A stretch of 64,000 bases of DNA, taken from positions 1 through 64,000 of the forward strand of contig NZ_ARYM01000001.1 of assembly GCF_000685315.1 (NCBI RefSeq). The letters are read 5' to 3'. Position numbers and translations under genes: made by a program. This DNA is from Hyphomonas polymorpha PS728 (GTDB taxonomy: Bacteria > Pseudomonadota > Alphaproteobacteria > Caulobacterales > Hyphomonadaceae). Positions 18,413 to 27,468 of this stretch are shown here, piece by piece. The notes under the pieces were generated by a model. The model saw only the letters and a program-made list of their open reading frames with translations, did not search any database and was not told the origin of the DNA. Within the stretch, counting starts at the first letter, position 1. Every line of letters starts with the position of its first letter.

Positions 18413-19480
18413 ATGGGAACGCCCATGAGCCTGCCGGTGCTCCTGGCCGATAGCCGGGCGTTGCCGGTCACGCCGCTTATAGTTTTCCTTGCCGGTCCGC
18501 ATGCGGAAACAATCGCGCGCATCTGGCCTGCGCCGCATGAGGATTTCCTCATGCTGCCGTCGGCGCGCCGCCATGCCGCAGCCATTCTCGCCCTGCGGGA
18601 TGGCTACACCGCGCAGCGCGTTCAATGGCTCGCGAGCCGCGCGCGGGATAGTGAGCTGGCGGTCGAGCTTTTCGGCAGTCACCCGCCCGGCGGCGTGATG
18701 AAAGCGCTTGGGCGGATGGGCGAGGCGCTCTGGACGGAGGCGGCCTACGCCCAGTTCTTCGGTCTGTTTCGCGATGAGGCCGCGCGCCAGCTTATCCGTC
18801 ATATGGCGGATATTCAGTCTGCGGTTCTTTCGGTGGTCGCCGCGCTTCCCGCGCTGCTCCGCCGCCCGTCCATTGTTGCGGCCCTCGGGCCGGATATGGA
18901 AGCGGCGCGTTGCCTCGTTGCAACCTGGAACATGGCCCTGCATATCCGCGGTGAGGGGGCAAGCGCAGACATTGCCCGCCAGTTCGCCCGGGCGAAGGAT
19001 GCAACGGCCCTGTTCGAAATGGCGCTCTCGGCGATCCAGCCGCCAGCGTTCGGCGAGACGACTGCGGTGCCCACCCTTCCGGCGCCGTTCTCGCCGGTCC
19101 GCCGGATGGAGCATCTTCAGGCCGTCGCGCTGGAAATGCGCAACTGCTTGAGGGATTACGCGCCCGCTCTTGCCTCCGGCCGGATGGCGCTGTGGATCTG
19201 GCAGGGGGGAGGCGGCCCGGTGGCCGTCGCGCTCTGGCGGGATACGGGCGGCTGGCGCCTGGCCGAAGCGCTCGGGCAGGACAATGCCGACTTGCCTGAC
19301 GAGGTTCTCCACGAGATCCTCCCGGTCCTGAGGCAGGCGGGTATCCGCGCGGGCGAGCCCTGGCACCTGCTGCGCAGCCAGCTGACCGATCAGGTCCACA
19401 AGGCCCAGGATCTGCAGGGCGCGACACGCCCGGCGGCCAGCACGCGCCAACGGCTCTATCTCGGCTATCTCTGGGATTAG
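18413..19480 (+). CDS. PcfJ-like protein (tentative)
   Basis: 355 residues from ATG 18413, five bases after GGAGG. The first 250 residues are mostly helical and unfamiliar. In the C-terminal third the pattern LEMRNCLRDYAPALASGRMA, then PVAVALWRD..WRLAEALGQDN, resembles the core of PcfJ-like proteins (NCL..Y, a basic strand, then a G.xN end); PcfJ proteins occur on plasmids and mobile elements but their biochemical role is unclear. The gene lies 336 bases downstream of rtcB on the same strand and is followed by a small GC hairpin (19522-19544), so it seems a single transcription unit. The family call is an inference from a short motif. Confidence 0.4.
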   Translation: MGTPMSLPVLLADSRALPVTPLIVFLAGPHAETIARIWPAPHEDFLMLPSARRHAAAILALRDGYTAQRVQWLASRARDSELAVELFGSHPPGGVMKALGRMGEALWTEAAYAQFFGLFRDEAARQLIRHMADIQSAVLSVVAALPALLRRPSIVAALGPDMEAARCLVATWNMALHIRGEGASADIARQFARAKDATALFEMALSAIQPPAFGETTAVPTLPAPFSPVRRMEHLQAVALEMRNCLRDYAPALASGRMALWIWQGGGGPVAVALWRDTGGWRLAEALGQDNADLPDEVLHEILPVLRQAGIRAGEPWHLLRSQLTDQVHKAQDLQGATRPAASTRQRLYLGYLWD

Positions 19481-19585
19481 GCTGCGGAAATCTCGGGCGC
19501 CCCCTGACCCTGCGTCCGGCGGCGCCTTGCTTTGCAGCAGGCGCTTTCCGGGTTAGGCTGCCTGCCGGGAAAAGGAGGAAACATC

Positions 19586-20182
19586 ATGGCCGACGGACAG
19601 GAAGTAGAAACCCGCGCAAAATTCCGCGAGATGCTGGAAGGCTCGAAAGATGATTGGGACATCATCGCGGAGCATTCGCGCCACTTCAACAAGGGGCTGG
19701 CGGGGCGCGTCATCGACCATCTGAAACTGCTGGATGGCGATTTTGGCGGCTTCCCGGTCGACCGGCTGACCCATTCCCTGCAGACCGCCACCCGCGCCCA
19801 CCGCGATGGCCGGGATGAGGAATATGTCGTCTGCGCCCTGCTGCACGACATCGGCGATACGCTCGGCAGCTTCAACCATCCCGATGTTGCCGCCGCGATC
19901 CTCAAGCCCTTCGTGTCGGAAGCCAATCACTGGATGGTCGCCAATCACGGCATGTTCCAGGGCTATTATTTCTTCCACCATCTGGGGCTCGACCGGAACA
20001 TGCGCGACCAGTTCCGCGATCATCCGCACTTTGAATACTGCGCCCAGTTCTGCCACCTTTATGACCAGTCTGCCTTCGATCCAGACTATCAGAGCGAGCC
20101 GCTGGACTTCTTCGTGCCAATGGTGGAGCGCGTCTTCTCAAGGCCGAAGAACTCGATGTATCTCCGCAAGACCGAAGAATAG
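19586..20182 (+). CDS. HD-domain metalloenzyme, PhnZ-like
   Basis: 198 residues from ATG 19586 after AAAGGAGG. The HD metal ligands are seen as THSLQTATRAHRDGRD (first His), LLHDIGDTLGSFNH (HD pair) and NHWMVANHGMFQG (two further His), with D in HLYDQSAF. This spacing resembles the mixed-valence di-iron HD oxygenases such as PhnZ, which cleave 2-amino-1-hydroxyethylphosphonate, more than classical nucleotide phosphohydrolases. No phosphonate genes are near, so the substrate is open. A small membrane protein follows by 15 bases. Confidence 0.72.
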   Translation: MADGQEVETRAKFREMLEGSKDDWDIIAEHSRHFNKGLAGRVIDHLKLLDGDFGGFPVDRLTHSLQTATRAHRDGRDEEYVVCALLHDIGDTLGSFNHPDVAAAILKPFVSEANHWMVANHGMFQGYYFFHHLGLDRNMRDQFRDHPHFEYCAQFCHLYDQSAFDPDYQSEPLDFFVPMVERVFSRPKNSMYLRKTEE

Positions 20183-20197
20183 CTTGAAAGGGCGGCC

Positions 20198-20431
20198 ATG
20201 CTGAAACTCCTCGTTCTCGCGGCGCTTCTGCTGGCCGTCATCTACTTCTTCAACTGGGTAAACCGCCGCCCGCCGGGCGACTGGCGGCGTGATGATGACG
20301 ATGAGGGCAACGGGCCAGGCGGCCCGCCCGGCCGCCGTCTCGGACTGCCGCAGGAAAGTACTCCGGGCACGGATAATGCATCCCGCCCGCGCGAGACGGC
20401 CGGCGCAGACGATGACTTCAAAGGCGGCTGA
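20198..20431 (+). CDS. Small single-pass membrane protein
   Basis: 77 residues. Residues 1-20 form one hydrophobic segment (LKLLVLAALLLAVIYFFNWV) followed by a hydrophilic tail rich in Asp, Gly, Pro and Arg (RRDDDDEGNGPGGPPGRR), probably disordered. It lies 15 bases after the HD-domain gene on the same strand, so it is likely co-transcribed. No family recognised; overlap with the convergent Kazal gene is avoided by 9 bases. Confidence 0.6.
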   Translation: MLKLLVLAALLLAVIYFFNWVNRRPPGDWRRDDDDEGNGPGGPPGRRLGLPQESTPGTDNASRPRETAGADDDFKGG

Positions 20432-20440
20432 CGCGCAGCC

Positions 20441-20815
20441 TCAGCCTTCTTCGGCAGGTGCGCATTCGCCGGGCGTATCGACGCTGACACCGGCGGCCTG
20501 GGCGGCGCATTTGTTGCCGTAGGTCTGCCCGTCGCAGCCGCAGACAGGAGCATATTCATACGTACACATCTGCGGGCGGGGCAGGCAGATGCCCGCAGCG
20601 TCGGCAACCGTCCGGCAGGCGCCATCTTCATAGAAGCAGCTGAGGCCGCCCGCGCACTCGATGCCGGCAATACCGCCACACATGCCGCCGGATTCTGCCA
20701 GTGGCCGGCTGACCGGGGGAGGCTCAGGCGCTGTTGTCCCGGTCGTGTCTGTCGTTCCCGGCGCGGCGCAAGCGGCAAGCAGGGCAAAGGCGGCGGCAAA
20801 AAGAAAGAGGCGCAT
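20441..20815 (-). CDS. Kazal-domain lipoprotein
   Basis: 124 residues from the start MRLFLFAAAFALLAACAAPG; an upstream in-frame start would add 13 charged residues before the signal and is less likely. Residues 1-15 are a lipoprotein signal with lipobox LLAAC. A Thr/Pro-rich linker follows, then two cysteine-rich parts: CGGIAGIECAGGLSCFYEDG and the Kazal core YAPVCGCDGQTYGNKCAAQA. Kazal domains inhibit serine proteases in eukaryotes; in bacteria they occur in secreted lipoproteins and the target protease is generally unknown. The protein probably sits in the outer membrane. Confidence 0.82.
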   Translation of the reverse strand: MRLFLFAAAFALLAACAAPGTTDTTGTTAPEPPPVSRPLAESGGMCGGIAGIECAGGLSCFYEDGACRTVADAAGICLPRPQMCTYEYAPVCGCDGQTYGNKCAAQAAGVSVDTPGECAPAEEG

Positions 20816-20881
20816 GGCTGAATCTCCGTTTCCGGAGGCCAGCCTGCGCCTCAATCATTCTGTTTGGCAAGCCTTGCAGGC

Positions 20882-21802
20882 TTATTTCGCGGCGGCAGCG
20901 GCCACGGCGGAGAAGATGTTCTGGCCATGCTCACCGCCAGCCTTGAAGGCGGGGCGGGTGGTGTTCACATCCGTGATCTGGTCCCATTTGGCGGCAACGG
21001 CTTCGGCGGTCAGCGCGTCGCCCTGGCCAACGAACACGCCGGCGGTCTCCACGATGCGCGCCATCGAGAAGGCGCCTGCGCCCGCCGACAGGATCATGCC
21101 GGTGGGGGCATCTTCCTTGACGAGGTTGATGACGCCCGGCGTCACGAATTCCGGCTTCAGCGCAGCCAGCATCTGCTCGGACATGATGTCCTCGGTCATC
21201 CGCGTCGCGGCGATCGGGCAGACGGCGTTGATCTTGATGTCGTTCTTCGCGCCTTCGATTTTCAGCGTGTTCATCATGCCGACCACGCCGAGCTTGGCGG
21301 CGCCGTAGTTGGCCTGGCCGAAGTTGCCATAAAGGCCGGTGGAGGAGGTGGTGACGACGATCCGGCCGTAATTCTGGGCTTTCATGATGTCCCAGGCGGC
21401 GTGCACGGGCAGGAAGGTGCCGCGCAGGTGAACCGCCAGAACCAGGTCGATGTCTTCCACGCTCATCTTGGAGAAGGAGCGGTCGCGCAGGATACCGGCG
21501 TTCGCGATGATGATGTCGATCCGGCCCCATTTGGCCATCGTGTCGTCGATCATGCGCTTCACGCCATCAACGTCGGACACCGACGAGCCGTTGGCGATCG
21601 CTTCGCCGCCGAGGGCTTCGATTTCCTTGACCACGGCCTGCGCCGCATCCGAGCCGCCACCCGAGCCATCGCGCGAGCCGCCGAGATCGTTGACCACGAC
21701 CTTTGCGCCGCGGCGGGCGAGTTCAAGTGCGTGAGCGCGGCCAAGGCCGCCGCCTGCGCCGGTCACGATGGCAACGCGGCCGTCAAAACGGATGTCGGAC
21801 AT
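20882..21802 (-). CDS. Short-chain dehydrogenase, MFE-2 type (3-hydroxyacyl-CoA dehydrogenase-like)
   Basis: 306 residues from ATG 21802, six bases after AGGGAG. The NAD(P) site is VAIVTGAGGGLGRAHALELA with VVVNDLGGSRDGSG; this long loop after the second strand is typical of the dehydrogenase part of peroxisomal multifunctional enzyme type 2. The active site is TTSSTGLYGNFGQANYGAAK (Ser, Tyr, Lys). The expected role is oxidation of a 3-hydroxyacyl-CoA or a steroid-like alcohol in the cytoplasm. The last 30 residues carry an unusual Ala run. The gene is divergent from a VOC protein. Confidence 0.88.
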   Translation of the reverse strand: MSDIRFDGRVAIVTGAGGGLGRAHALELARRGAKVVVNDLGGSRDGSGGGSDAAQAVVKEIEALGGEAIANGSSVSDVDGVKRMIDDTMAKWGRIDIIIANAGILRDRSFSKMSVEDIDLVLAVHLRGTFLPVHAAWDIMKAQNYGRIVVTTSSTGLYGNFGQANYGAAKLGVVGMMNTLKIEGAKNDIKINAVCPIAATRMTEDIMSEQMLAALKPEFVTPGVINLVKEDAPTGMILSAGAGAFSMARIVETAGVFVGQGDALTAEAVAAKWDQITDVNTTRPAFKAGGEHGQNIFSAVAAAAAK

Positions 21803-21943
21803 GGGTATCTCCCTCAAACGGTGGGTTTATATGGCCGGTGTCACACCAGACGTTCACGTCAACGTCAAGCATGTCCGCTGCGTCACCCCTTGCCGCAGGG
21901 GCTGCGGCATGATTGCTGTCGCGGCGCGAATAGGGAGGACACC

Positions 21944-22309
21944 ATGCTCGCTTACCTGACCCTCGGAACCAATGACAAGGAAAAGGCCTTCGCCTTTTAT
22001 GACGCTGTGCTCGGCGAAATGGGCGCCAAGCGCTTCTACGCCAATGACCGGCTCCAGTTCTATGGCGTCGCGCCCGGCCAGCCGATGTTCGCGATCGGCA
22101 CGCCCTATGAAGGCGCTGCCACCGCTGGCAATGGCGTGATGCCGGCCATCGCCGTGGCCGACAAGGAAACCGTCGACCGCGTCTACAACAAGGCCCGCGA
22201 ACTCGGCGCCGCCTGCGAAGGCGCCCCCGGCAACCGTATGCCCACCTTCTATGGCGCCTATTTCCGTGATCCCGACGGCAACAAGATCTGCGTCTGCAAG
22301 CTCGGCTAA
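21944..22309 (+). CDS. VOC (glyoxalase/bleomycin-resistance) family protein
   Basis: 121 residues from ATG 21944 after AGGGAGG. One complete betaalphabetabetabeta pair arrangement: MLAYLTLGTNDKEKAFAFYD at the start and YFRDPDGNKICVCKLG at the end, a hallmark of VOC proteins. The substrate cannot be told. A terminator follows. It is divergent from the dehydrogenase at 20882-21802. Confidence 0.85.
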   Translation: MLAYLTLGTNDKEKAFAFYDAVLGEMGAKRFYANDRLQFYGVAPGQPMFAIGTPYEGAATAGNGVMPAIAVADKETVDRVYNKARELGAACEGAPGNRMPTFYGAYFRDPDGNKICVCKLG

Positions 22310-22337
22310 GCCCGCTTCAGGTGCTGTAACAGAATGG

Positions 22338-22370
22338 AGCCCTCCGGTTGTTCGCCGTGAGGGCTTTTTT
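22338..22370 (+). terminator. Terminator after the VOC gene
   Basis: AGCCCTC (22338-22344) pairs with GAGGGCT (22359-22365), directly followed by TTTTT. Confidence 0.88.
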
Positions 22371-22477
22371 CCATCGGCGTCCCCACCGGCTCGCAATTGC
22401 CATTGCCGCTTTCCAAGCCTTTCCGTGCCCGTTAAGTCTGAAGGCTTGGGTCTGATTTGCGGGAGGGCTATCGCAAC

Positions 22478-23767
22478 ATGCCGGCAGGATTTGAATGGGG
22501 CTGGGACAATGCCCGCGCGCTGATCGGGATCGTTCTGATCTACGGCCTGTGCTGGGTGCTTTCGGAAAAGCGCAAGCTCTTTCCCTGGAAGATCGTGCTC
22601 GGCGCCACGGCGATGCAGTTTGCCTTCGCGCTCATCCTCTTCGGCATTCCCTTCATCAAGGAAATCCTGCTCAAGGCCAATGCGCTGGTAGATGGCCTGC
22701 AGAACGCCACGCGCGCGGGCACCAGCTTCGTCTTTGGCTATGTCGGCGATAACGTCGCCGCCGGTGAGCTGATCGGGGGCGCTCCCCCGCCGCTGTTCTT
22801 CTTCCAGATCCTGCCCATCATCATCGTGGTGGCCGCCCTCTCGGCCATCCTCTGGCACTGGCATATCCTGCGCTGGATCACCAATGGCTTTGCCTTCGTC
22901 TTCCGGCGCGGCATGGGCCTGGGCGGGGCCACCTCGCTTGCCGTCTCGGCCAACGTCTTCATGGGCATGACCGAAGCCCCCGTCCTCATCCGGCCCTACA
23001 TCAAAGGCATGACCCGGTCTGAGCTGCTCATCATGATGACCGCCGGTTTTGCCACCATCGCCGGCTCGGTCCTCGTCGTTTACGGCGCGTTCCTGGAAGG
23101 GAAGATGGCCAATCCGCTGCCCCAGCTTCTGGCCGCCTCGATCATCGCTGCCCCTGCCGCTGTCGGTGTCGCCCTCGCCATGATCCCGGAAACCACCCCG
23201 GTATCGGAGCGGATGAAAGACCCCGATTTCAAATACGCCTCCACCATGGACGCCTTCTCTACCGGCGCCACCGATGGCCTCAAGATCGTCTTCAACATCG
23301 CGACCATGTTGATCGCCGCCCTTGCGCTGCTCTGGCTGGTCAATGCTGGCCTCGGCCTCTTCCCGGATGTGAACGGCAGCCCGCTCTCCATTGAGCGTAT
23401 CCTCGGCTGGATTTTCGCGCCCCTGATGTACTTGATCGGCGTGCCGTGGAGCGAAGCGTCCCAATCCGGCTCCCTGATGGGCGTCAAAACGGTGCTGACC
23501 GAATTCGTCGCCTTCCTTCAGCTGGCAGAAGTGCCCGTCGAGGCGATGGATCCGCGCACGCGGATGATCACCGCCCACGCCATCTGCGGCTTTGCCAACT
23601 TCGGCTCGATGGGCATCCTGATCGGCGGCCTCTCCATCGTTGAGCCGGAACGGCGGGAAGATTTCCTGGCCCTCGCCTGGCGCACACTGCTGGCGGGCAC
23701 GCTCGCCACCTGCCTGTCCGGCGCTGTGGTGGCCGCTTTGCCGTACGGCCTGTTCGCCGCAGGCTGA
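22478..23767 (+). CDS. Concentrative nucleoside transporter (NupC/CNT family)
   Basis: 429 residues from ATG 22478 with GGGAGG 11 bases upstream; a TTG at 22457 is possible. CNT proteins import nucleosides with H+ or Na+ across the inner membrane. Signature stretches are FFFQILPIIIVVAALSAILW, GLGGATSLAVSANVFMGMTE (nucleoside site) and ITAHAICGFANFGSMGILIG. About ten hydrophobic segments are visible. It stands alone between a terminator and the TSUP gene. Confidence 0.93.
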   Translation: MPAGFEWGWDNARALIGIVLIYGLCWVLSEKRKLFPWKIVLGATAMQFAFALILFGIPFIKEILLKANALVDGLQNATRAGTSFVFGYVGDNVAAGELIGGAPPPLFFFQILPIIIVVAALSAILWHWHILRWITNGFAFVFRRGMGLGGATSLAVSANVFMGMTEAPVLIRPYIKGMTRSELLIMMTAGFATIAGSVLVVYGAFLEGKMANPLPQLLAASIIAAPAAVGVALAMIPETTPVSERMKDPDFKYASTMDAFSTGATDGLKIVFNIATMLIAALALLWLVNAGLGLFPDVNGSPLSIERILGWIFAPLMYLIGVPWSEASQSGSLMGVKTVLTEFVAFLQLAEVPVEAMDPRTRMITAHAICGFANFGSMGILIGGLSIVEPERREDFLALAWRTLLAGTLATCLSGAVVAALPYGLFAAG

Positions 23768-23908
23768 TGGCCGTCAGGGCCTGCGCGCAGCAGACCCGTG
23801 CCTCCGGATACAGCTTTCCTGACATTTGCCTTGAGCAAATGCCCATGGCCCTGAATCCGAAACTCTAGTCATTAGGTAGGCTAAGTTGGGTATTCCTCGG
23901 GGCCGCCG

Positions 23909-24661
23909 ATGCCGTTTGCAATTGATGAGCTGTTTCTCTGGCTGGTGCTGGTGGGGTTCCTCGCCCAGATGATCGATGGCGCCCTCGGCATGGCCTATGG
24001 CGTGGTTTCCACCTCGGCCATGCTCGCCCTCGGCATTCCGCCCGCCATCGCCAGCGCCAACGTCCACACCGCTGAAATCTTAACCACCGCTGCCTCGGGC
24101 ACCTCCCACGCCATCGCCCGCAATGTCGACTGGAGCATATTCTGGCGCCTTGCCCTCTTCGGCTCCATCGGCGCCGTCATCGGGGCCGCCTTCCTCAGCC
24201 ATGCCGATACCAGCTTCATCCGCCCCTTCATCGCTGCCTATCTTTTGTTGATGGGCCTCATCGTCATCTGGAAGGCCCTGCGCCCGCCAAGCGCCCCGCC
24301 GCAGATCCGCAAGGTCGGCCTCCTCGGCTTCTGCGGCGGCATCGCAGATGCCATCGGCGGGGGTGGCTGGGGGCCGGTTGTCACCTCAAACCTCATCGCG
24401 CGGGGCGGGGAGGCGCGGAAGATGGTTGGCACGGTCAACATTGCCGAATTCGTCGTCACCGTTTCGGCCAGCGCTGCCTTTCTGGTTGCCCTCGGGCCGA
24501 ATTTTGGCAAGGCGGCGCTCGCGCTGCTGATCGGCGGCCTTGCCGCTGCCCCCATCGCGGCGTGGACAGCCAGCCGCGTGCCCCGCAAGGCGCTCACCCT
24601 TATCGTCGGGGCCGCCATCTGCCTCGTCAGCGTCTACAATCTGTGGCGCGCCTTCAGCTAG
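23909..24661 (+). CDS. TSUP (TauE/SafE) family permease
   Basis: 250 residues, six to eight membrane segments. The family repeats are seen twice: LVGFLAQMIDGALGMAYGVV at the N-terminus and FCGGIADAIGGGGWGPVVTS in the second half. TauE/SafE proteins export or import sulfite, sulfonates or related organic acids; this one has no sulfur genes beside it, so the substrate is open. It is not obviously in an operon. Confidence 0.88.
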   Translation: MPFAIDELFLWLVLVGFLAQMIDGALGMAYGVVSTSAMLALGIPPAIASANVHTAEILTTAASGTSHAIARNVDWSIFWRLALFGSIGAVIGAAFLSHADTSFIRPFIAAYLLLMGLIVIWKALRPPSAPPQIRKVGLLGFCGGIADAIGGGGWGPVVTSNLIARGGEARKMVGTVNIAEFVVTVSASAAFLVALGPNFGKAALALLIGGLAAAPIAAWTASRVPRKALTLIVGAAICLVSVYNLWRAFS

Positions 24662-24781
24662 GCTCCGCTGACGCCACGGCATCGCGCTTCTGAACCGCGC
24701 CGGGGTCGCCATCGGCGCGCCAAGCCTCTAAATGGTGCGCGGGCCGCCCCTTCCTGCGGCCAGGCTGACAGGAGGCCCCGC

Positions 24782-26782
24782 TTGTATCATCGGACCGGAC
24801 TTGCCGCCCTTACCGCGCTGCTGATGGCGCCCGCTGCCCTTGCAGAGCTGCCCCAGCGCCTCGAGCCGGTGGAAGTCTATTCTGACCGGCCCCAGCAGGC
24901 CGCCGGCGCGCGCTCCGTGCTCGATGCCACCCTGATCAGTGAGACCGCCGCAGACCGCCCCGCCGAAATTCTGAACCAGGCCCCCGCCGTCAACATCCAG
25001 ATGAATTCCGGTCAGGAGCATCTGATCTCTATCCGCTCGCCTGTGCTCACCGGCGGGGCAGGGCAGGGCAGCTTCCTCATCCTTGAGAATGGCGTGCCCA
25101 TCCGCTCGCCGGCCTTCGGCAACGTCAACTCGCTGATCGAGCCCCATCATGAAGTCGCCGATGCTATCGAGGTCGTCCGCGGACCGGGAAGCGCCAAATA
25201 TGGCTCCAATGCTGTTCACGGCCTGCTGAACTTTATCCTGCCGGATGCCGGCAGCCCGCAAAGTGCGCGCCTCAGCTACTCCACCCTCGGCCGCCTGCGG
25301 GGCGATGCTTCGGTCAATCTCTCTGCCAGCACGCGCCTCAACCTCTCCCTGATGGAGGATGACGGCTGGCGTGATGATACTGGCAGCCAGCAGCAGAAGC
25401 TCTCCCTCGTGACGCAGGCCGACCTCGCCGGATGGGACGCGTCCTTCTGGCTCGCCGCCTCCAGCCTCAATCAGGAAACGGCCAGCTTCATCCAGGGCCC
25501 GGACGCTTACAAGGACCGCGATCTCTCAGAGACCAATCCCAACCCCGAAGCCTTCCGCGATGCCTGGTCGGCCCGTCTCGGCGCCCGCCTCTCCCGCGAG
25601 CTTGGCCCCGGCACGCTGACCCTTCTGCCGAACATCCATTCTCAGGCGATGATCTTCTCCCAGCATTTCCTGCCCTATGGCGGGGTGGAGAAGAACGCCC
25701 ATACCGGCGGCAGCGTCCTCGCCCGCTACGAGTTTGCCCCCACCGGCCCCGTCCAGTGGCGCCTGGGCGCGGATACCGATTTCGCCACGGGCTACCTGCG
25801 CGAAATCCAGCCCGATCCAAACCCCAGCCCGAATTTCCCCCAGGGCATCCATTACGACTACACGGTGGATACCGCCGTCTTCGCGCTCTGGGGCGAAGCC
25901 GATTGGCAGCTTACGGACAATTTCCGCCTCCTCGCCGGCCTGCGCGGGGAGACCCATGGCTACGACTACACCACCCGCGCGCCCACCGGCATTAATGGCC
26001 GCTTCAATGTCACGCCGGACCGCACGGATGATTTCACCTTCCTCACGCCCAAGCTCGGCCTCGTCTGGGATCAGTCCTGGGGCGCTCTCTATGCCAACTA
26101 TGCCCGGGGCGCCCGTGCCCCGCAGGTGTCGGATCTTTATCGCCTGCAAAGCCTCCAACTCCCCGGAGAGATCGACACCGAAACGCTCGACAGCCTCGAA
26201 ATCGGCGCGCGCGGCGCGCTGCTCTACGGCCACCTCACCTTCGATGTTGCCGCCTGGTGGATGGAGAAGAAAAACTTCTTCTTCCGCGATTCCGATGGTC
26301 TCAATGTCACCGATGGCGCCACCCGTCATTTCGGTATCGACGCCGAAGCCACCTTCCGGCTTACGGACACGCTCTCCGCCACCGGCAATCTTGCCTGGAG
26401 CGACCAGACCTACACCTTCAACCGCCCGGTCGTCGCTGCCCAAGAACGCATCGTGGACGGAAACCTGATCGACACCGCCCCCGAATGGCTGGGCAATGCA
26501 CGGCTGGACTGGCAGGCAAGCCCCGCCCTGAAACTCTCCCTGACGCTCGATCATGTAGGCGAGTATTTCATGGACCCGGCCAACACCGTCACCTATCCCG
26601 GCCACACGGTCCTCGGCGCCCGCGCCGGCTATGTGTTTACGGACGGTCTTGAGGGCTACATAATCGTCCGCAACCTGACGGATAAAAAATATGCCGACCG
26701 CGCCGATGTCGGATTCGGCAATGAACGCTATTTCCCCGGAGAGCCCGTCAATGCGGCCTTCGGGCTAACGAAAAAATTCTAG
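24782..26782 (+). CDS. TonB-dependent outer-membrane receptor
   Basis: 666 residues from a TTG start, six bases after GGAGG; this start gives a signal peptide (YHRTGLAALTALLMAPAALA). The plug domain (about 30-155) has ILNQAPAVNIQMNSG and IEVVRGPGSAKYGSNAVHGL. A beta barrel follows, ending with the outer-membrane C-terminal phenylalanine (AAFGLTKKF). The C-terminal AGYVFTDGLEGYIIVRNLTD and the ERYFPGEPVNAAFG end are common in siderophore-type receptors, but no iron or cobalamin genes or riboswitch are adjacent. A GST gene follows after 9 bases. Confidence 0.92.
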   Translation: MYHRTGLAALTALLMAPAALAELPQRLEPVEVYSDRPQQAAGARSVLDATLISETAADRPAEILNQAPAVNIQMNSGQEHLISIRSPVLTGGAGQGSFLILENGVPIRSPAFGNVNSLIEPHHEVADAIEVVRGPGSAKYGSNAVHGLLNFILPDAGSPQSARLSYSTLGRLRGDASVNLSASTRLNLSLMEDDGWRDDTGSQQQKLSLVTQADLAGWDASFWLAASSLNQETASFIQGPDAYKDRDLSETNPNPEAFRDAWSARLGARLSRELGPGTLTLLPNIHSQAMIFSQHFLPYGGVEKNAHTGGSVLARYEFAPTGPVQWRLGADTDFATGYLREIQPDPNPSPNFPQGIHYDYTVDTAVFALWGEADWQLTDNFRLLAGLRGETHGYDYTTRAPTGINGRFNVTPDRTDDFTFLTPKLGLVWDQSWGALYANYARGARAPQVSDLYRLQSLQLPGEIDTETLDSLEIGARGALLYGHLTFDVAAWWMEKKNFFFRDSDGLNVTDGATRHFGIDAEATFRLTDTLSATGNLAWSDQTYTFNRPVVAAQERIVDGNLIDTAPEWLGNARLDWQASPALKLSLTLDHVGEYFMDPANTVTYPGHTVLGARAGYVFTDGLEGYIIVRNLTDKKYADRADVGFGNERYFPGEPVNAAFGLTKKF

Positions 26783-26791
26783 GAGGAAGCA

Positions 26792-27406
26792 ATGAAACTC
26801 TATCACAGCCCGATGGCGCCCAATCCGGACCGCGTCGTCTATTTCCTGCGCGCCAAGGGCAAGCTCGACGCGGTCGACCTGCAGGAAGTCTCGATCATGC
26901 AGCAGGATCATAAAAAGCCCGAATACCGTGAGGTTTCGCCTTTCTCGCAGGTGCCGGCGCTCGTTCTCGATGATGGCACCAAGCTCACCGAGAGCCGCGC
27001 CATCTGCACCTATTTCGAAGGCATCTTTCCGGAGCCGAACCTGATGGGCGCAGACCCCAAGGAGAAAGCCCTGATCGAGATGTGGGATCGCCGCATCGAG
27101 CTGATGTTTTTCATCCAGTTCGCCGGCTGGTTCCGAAATGTCCACCCGATGATGGCCCCGCTCGAAGTGCCCCAGAGCGCTGAAGCGGCCGCGAAGAGCG
27201 AGAAGGCCGCCCGCAAGATGGCCGAACGCCTTAACGAACACCTGGCGAATAACGAATTCGTTGCCGCTGATCGCTTCTCGATTGCCGACATCACCCTCTT
27301 CATCACCTGTGGCTTCTGCCGTGTGATGAAATGGGCGCCGCACAAGGAGCTCCCCAATCTCGGCCGCTGGTATGACGTCATGGCCCAGCGCGGCTTCGCC
27401 GGCTGA
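26792..27406 (+). CDS. Glutathione S-transferase family protein
   Basis: 204 residues with a strong AGGAGGAAGCA before ATG. N-terminal thioredoxin-like domain: KLYHSPMAPNPDRVVYFLRA, cis-Pro in SQVPALVLDD, and the glutathione contact ESRAICTYFE. The helical C-terminal domain has FVAADRFSIADITLF, the usual N-capping motif. The gene lies just after the TonB receptor, perhaps by read-through. Substrate unknown. Confidence 0.9.
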   Translation: MKLYHSPMAPNPDRVVYFLRAKGKLDAVDLQEVSIMQQDHKKPEYREVSPFSQVPALVLDDGTKLTESRAICTYFEGIFPEPNLMGADPKEKALIEMWDRRIELMFFIQFAGWFRNVHPMMAPLEVPQSAEAAAKSEKAARKMAERLNEHLANNEFVAADRFSIADITLFITCGFCRVMKWAPHKELPNLGRWYDVMAQRGFAG

Positions 27407-27428
27407 GCGAGGTAGGCCGGAGTATCCA

Positions 27429-27457
27429 GCCCACCCCCGTCAAAAACGGGGGTGGGC
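27429..27457. terminator. Perfect 12-bp palindrome between convergent genes
   Basis: GCCCACCCCCGT (27429-27440) pairs perfectly with ACGGGGGTGGGC (27446-27457). It lies between the convergent GST and SDR genes and probably serves both strands, though no T tract follows on either side. A GGAGTAT direct repeat flanks it. Confidence 0.65.
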
Positions 27458-27468
27458 GGAGTATACGG

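Noticed and set aside
20864-21943. A 360-codon upstream extension of the VOC gene
   Set aside because: It runs antisense through the MFE-2-type dehydrogenase; the VOC domain starts at 21944 with its own ribosome binding site.
21854-23578. A 574-codon open frame on the - strand
   Set aside because: It is antisense to the CNT transporter and VOC genes, and has the low-complexity His/Asp/Gly-rich makeup of a shadow frame.
24662-24781. Cobalamin riboswitch before the TonB receptor
   Set aside because: The short region lacks the B12-box core and has only a ribosome binding site.
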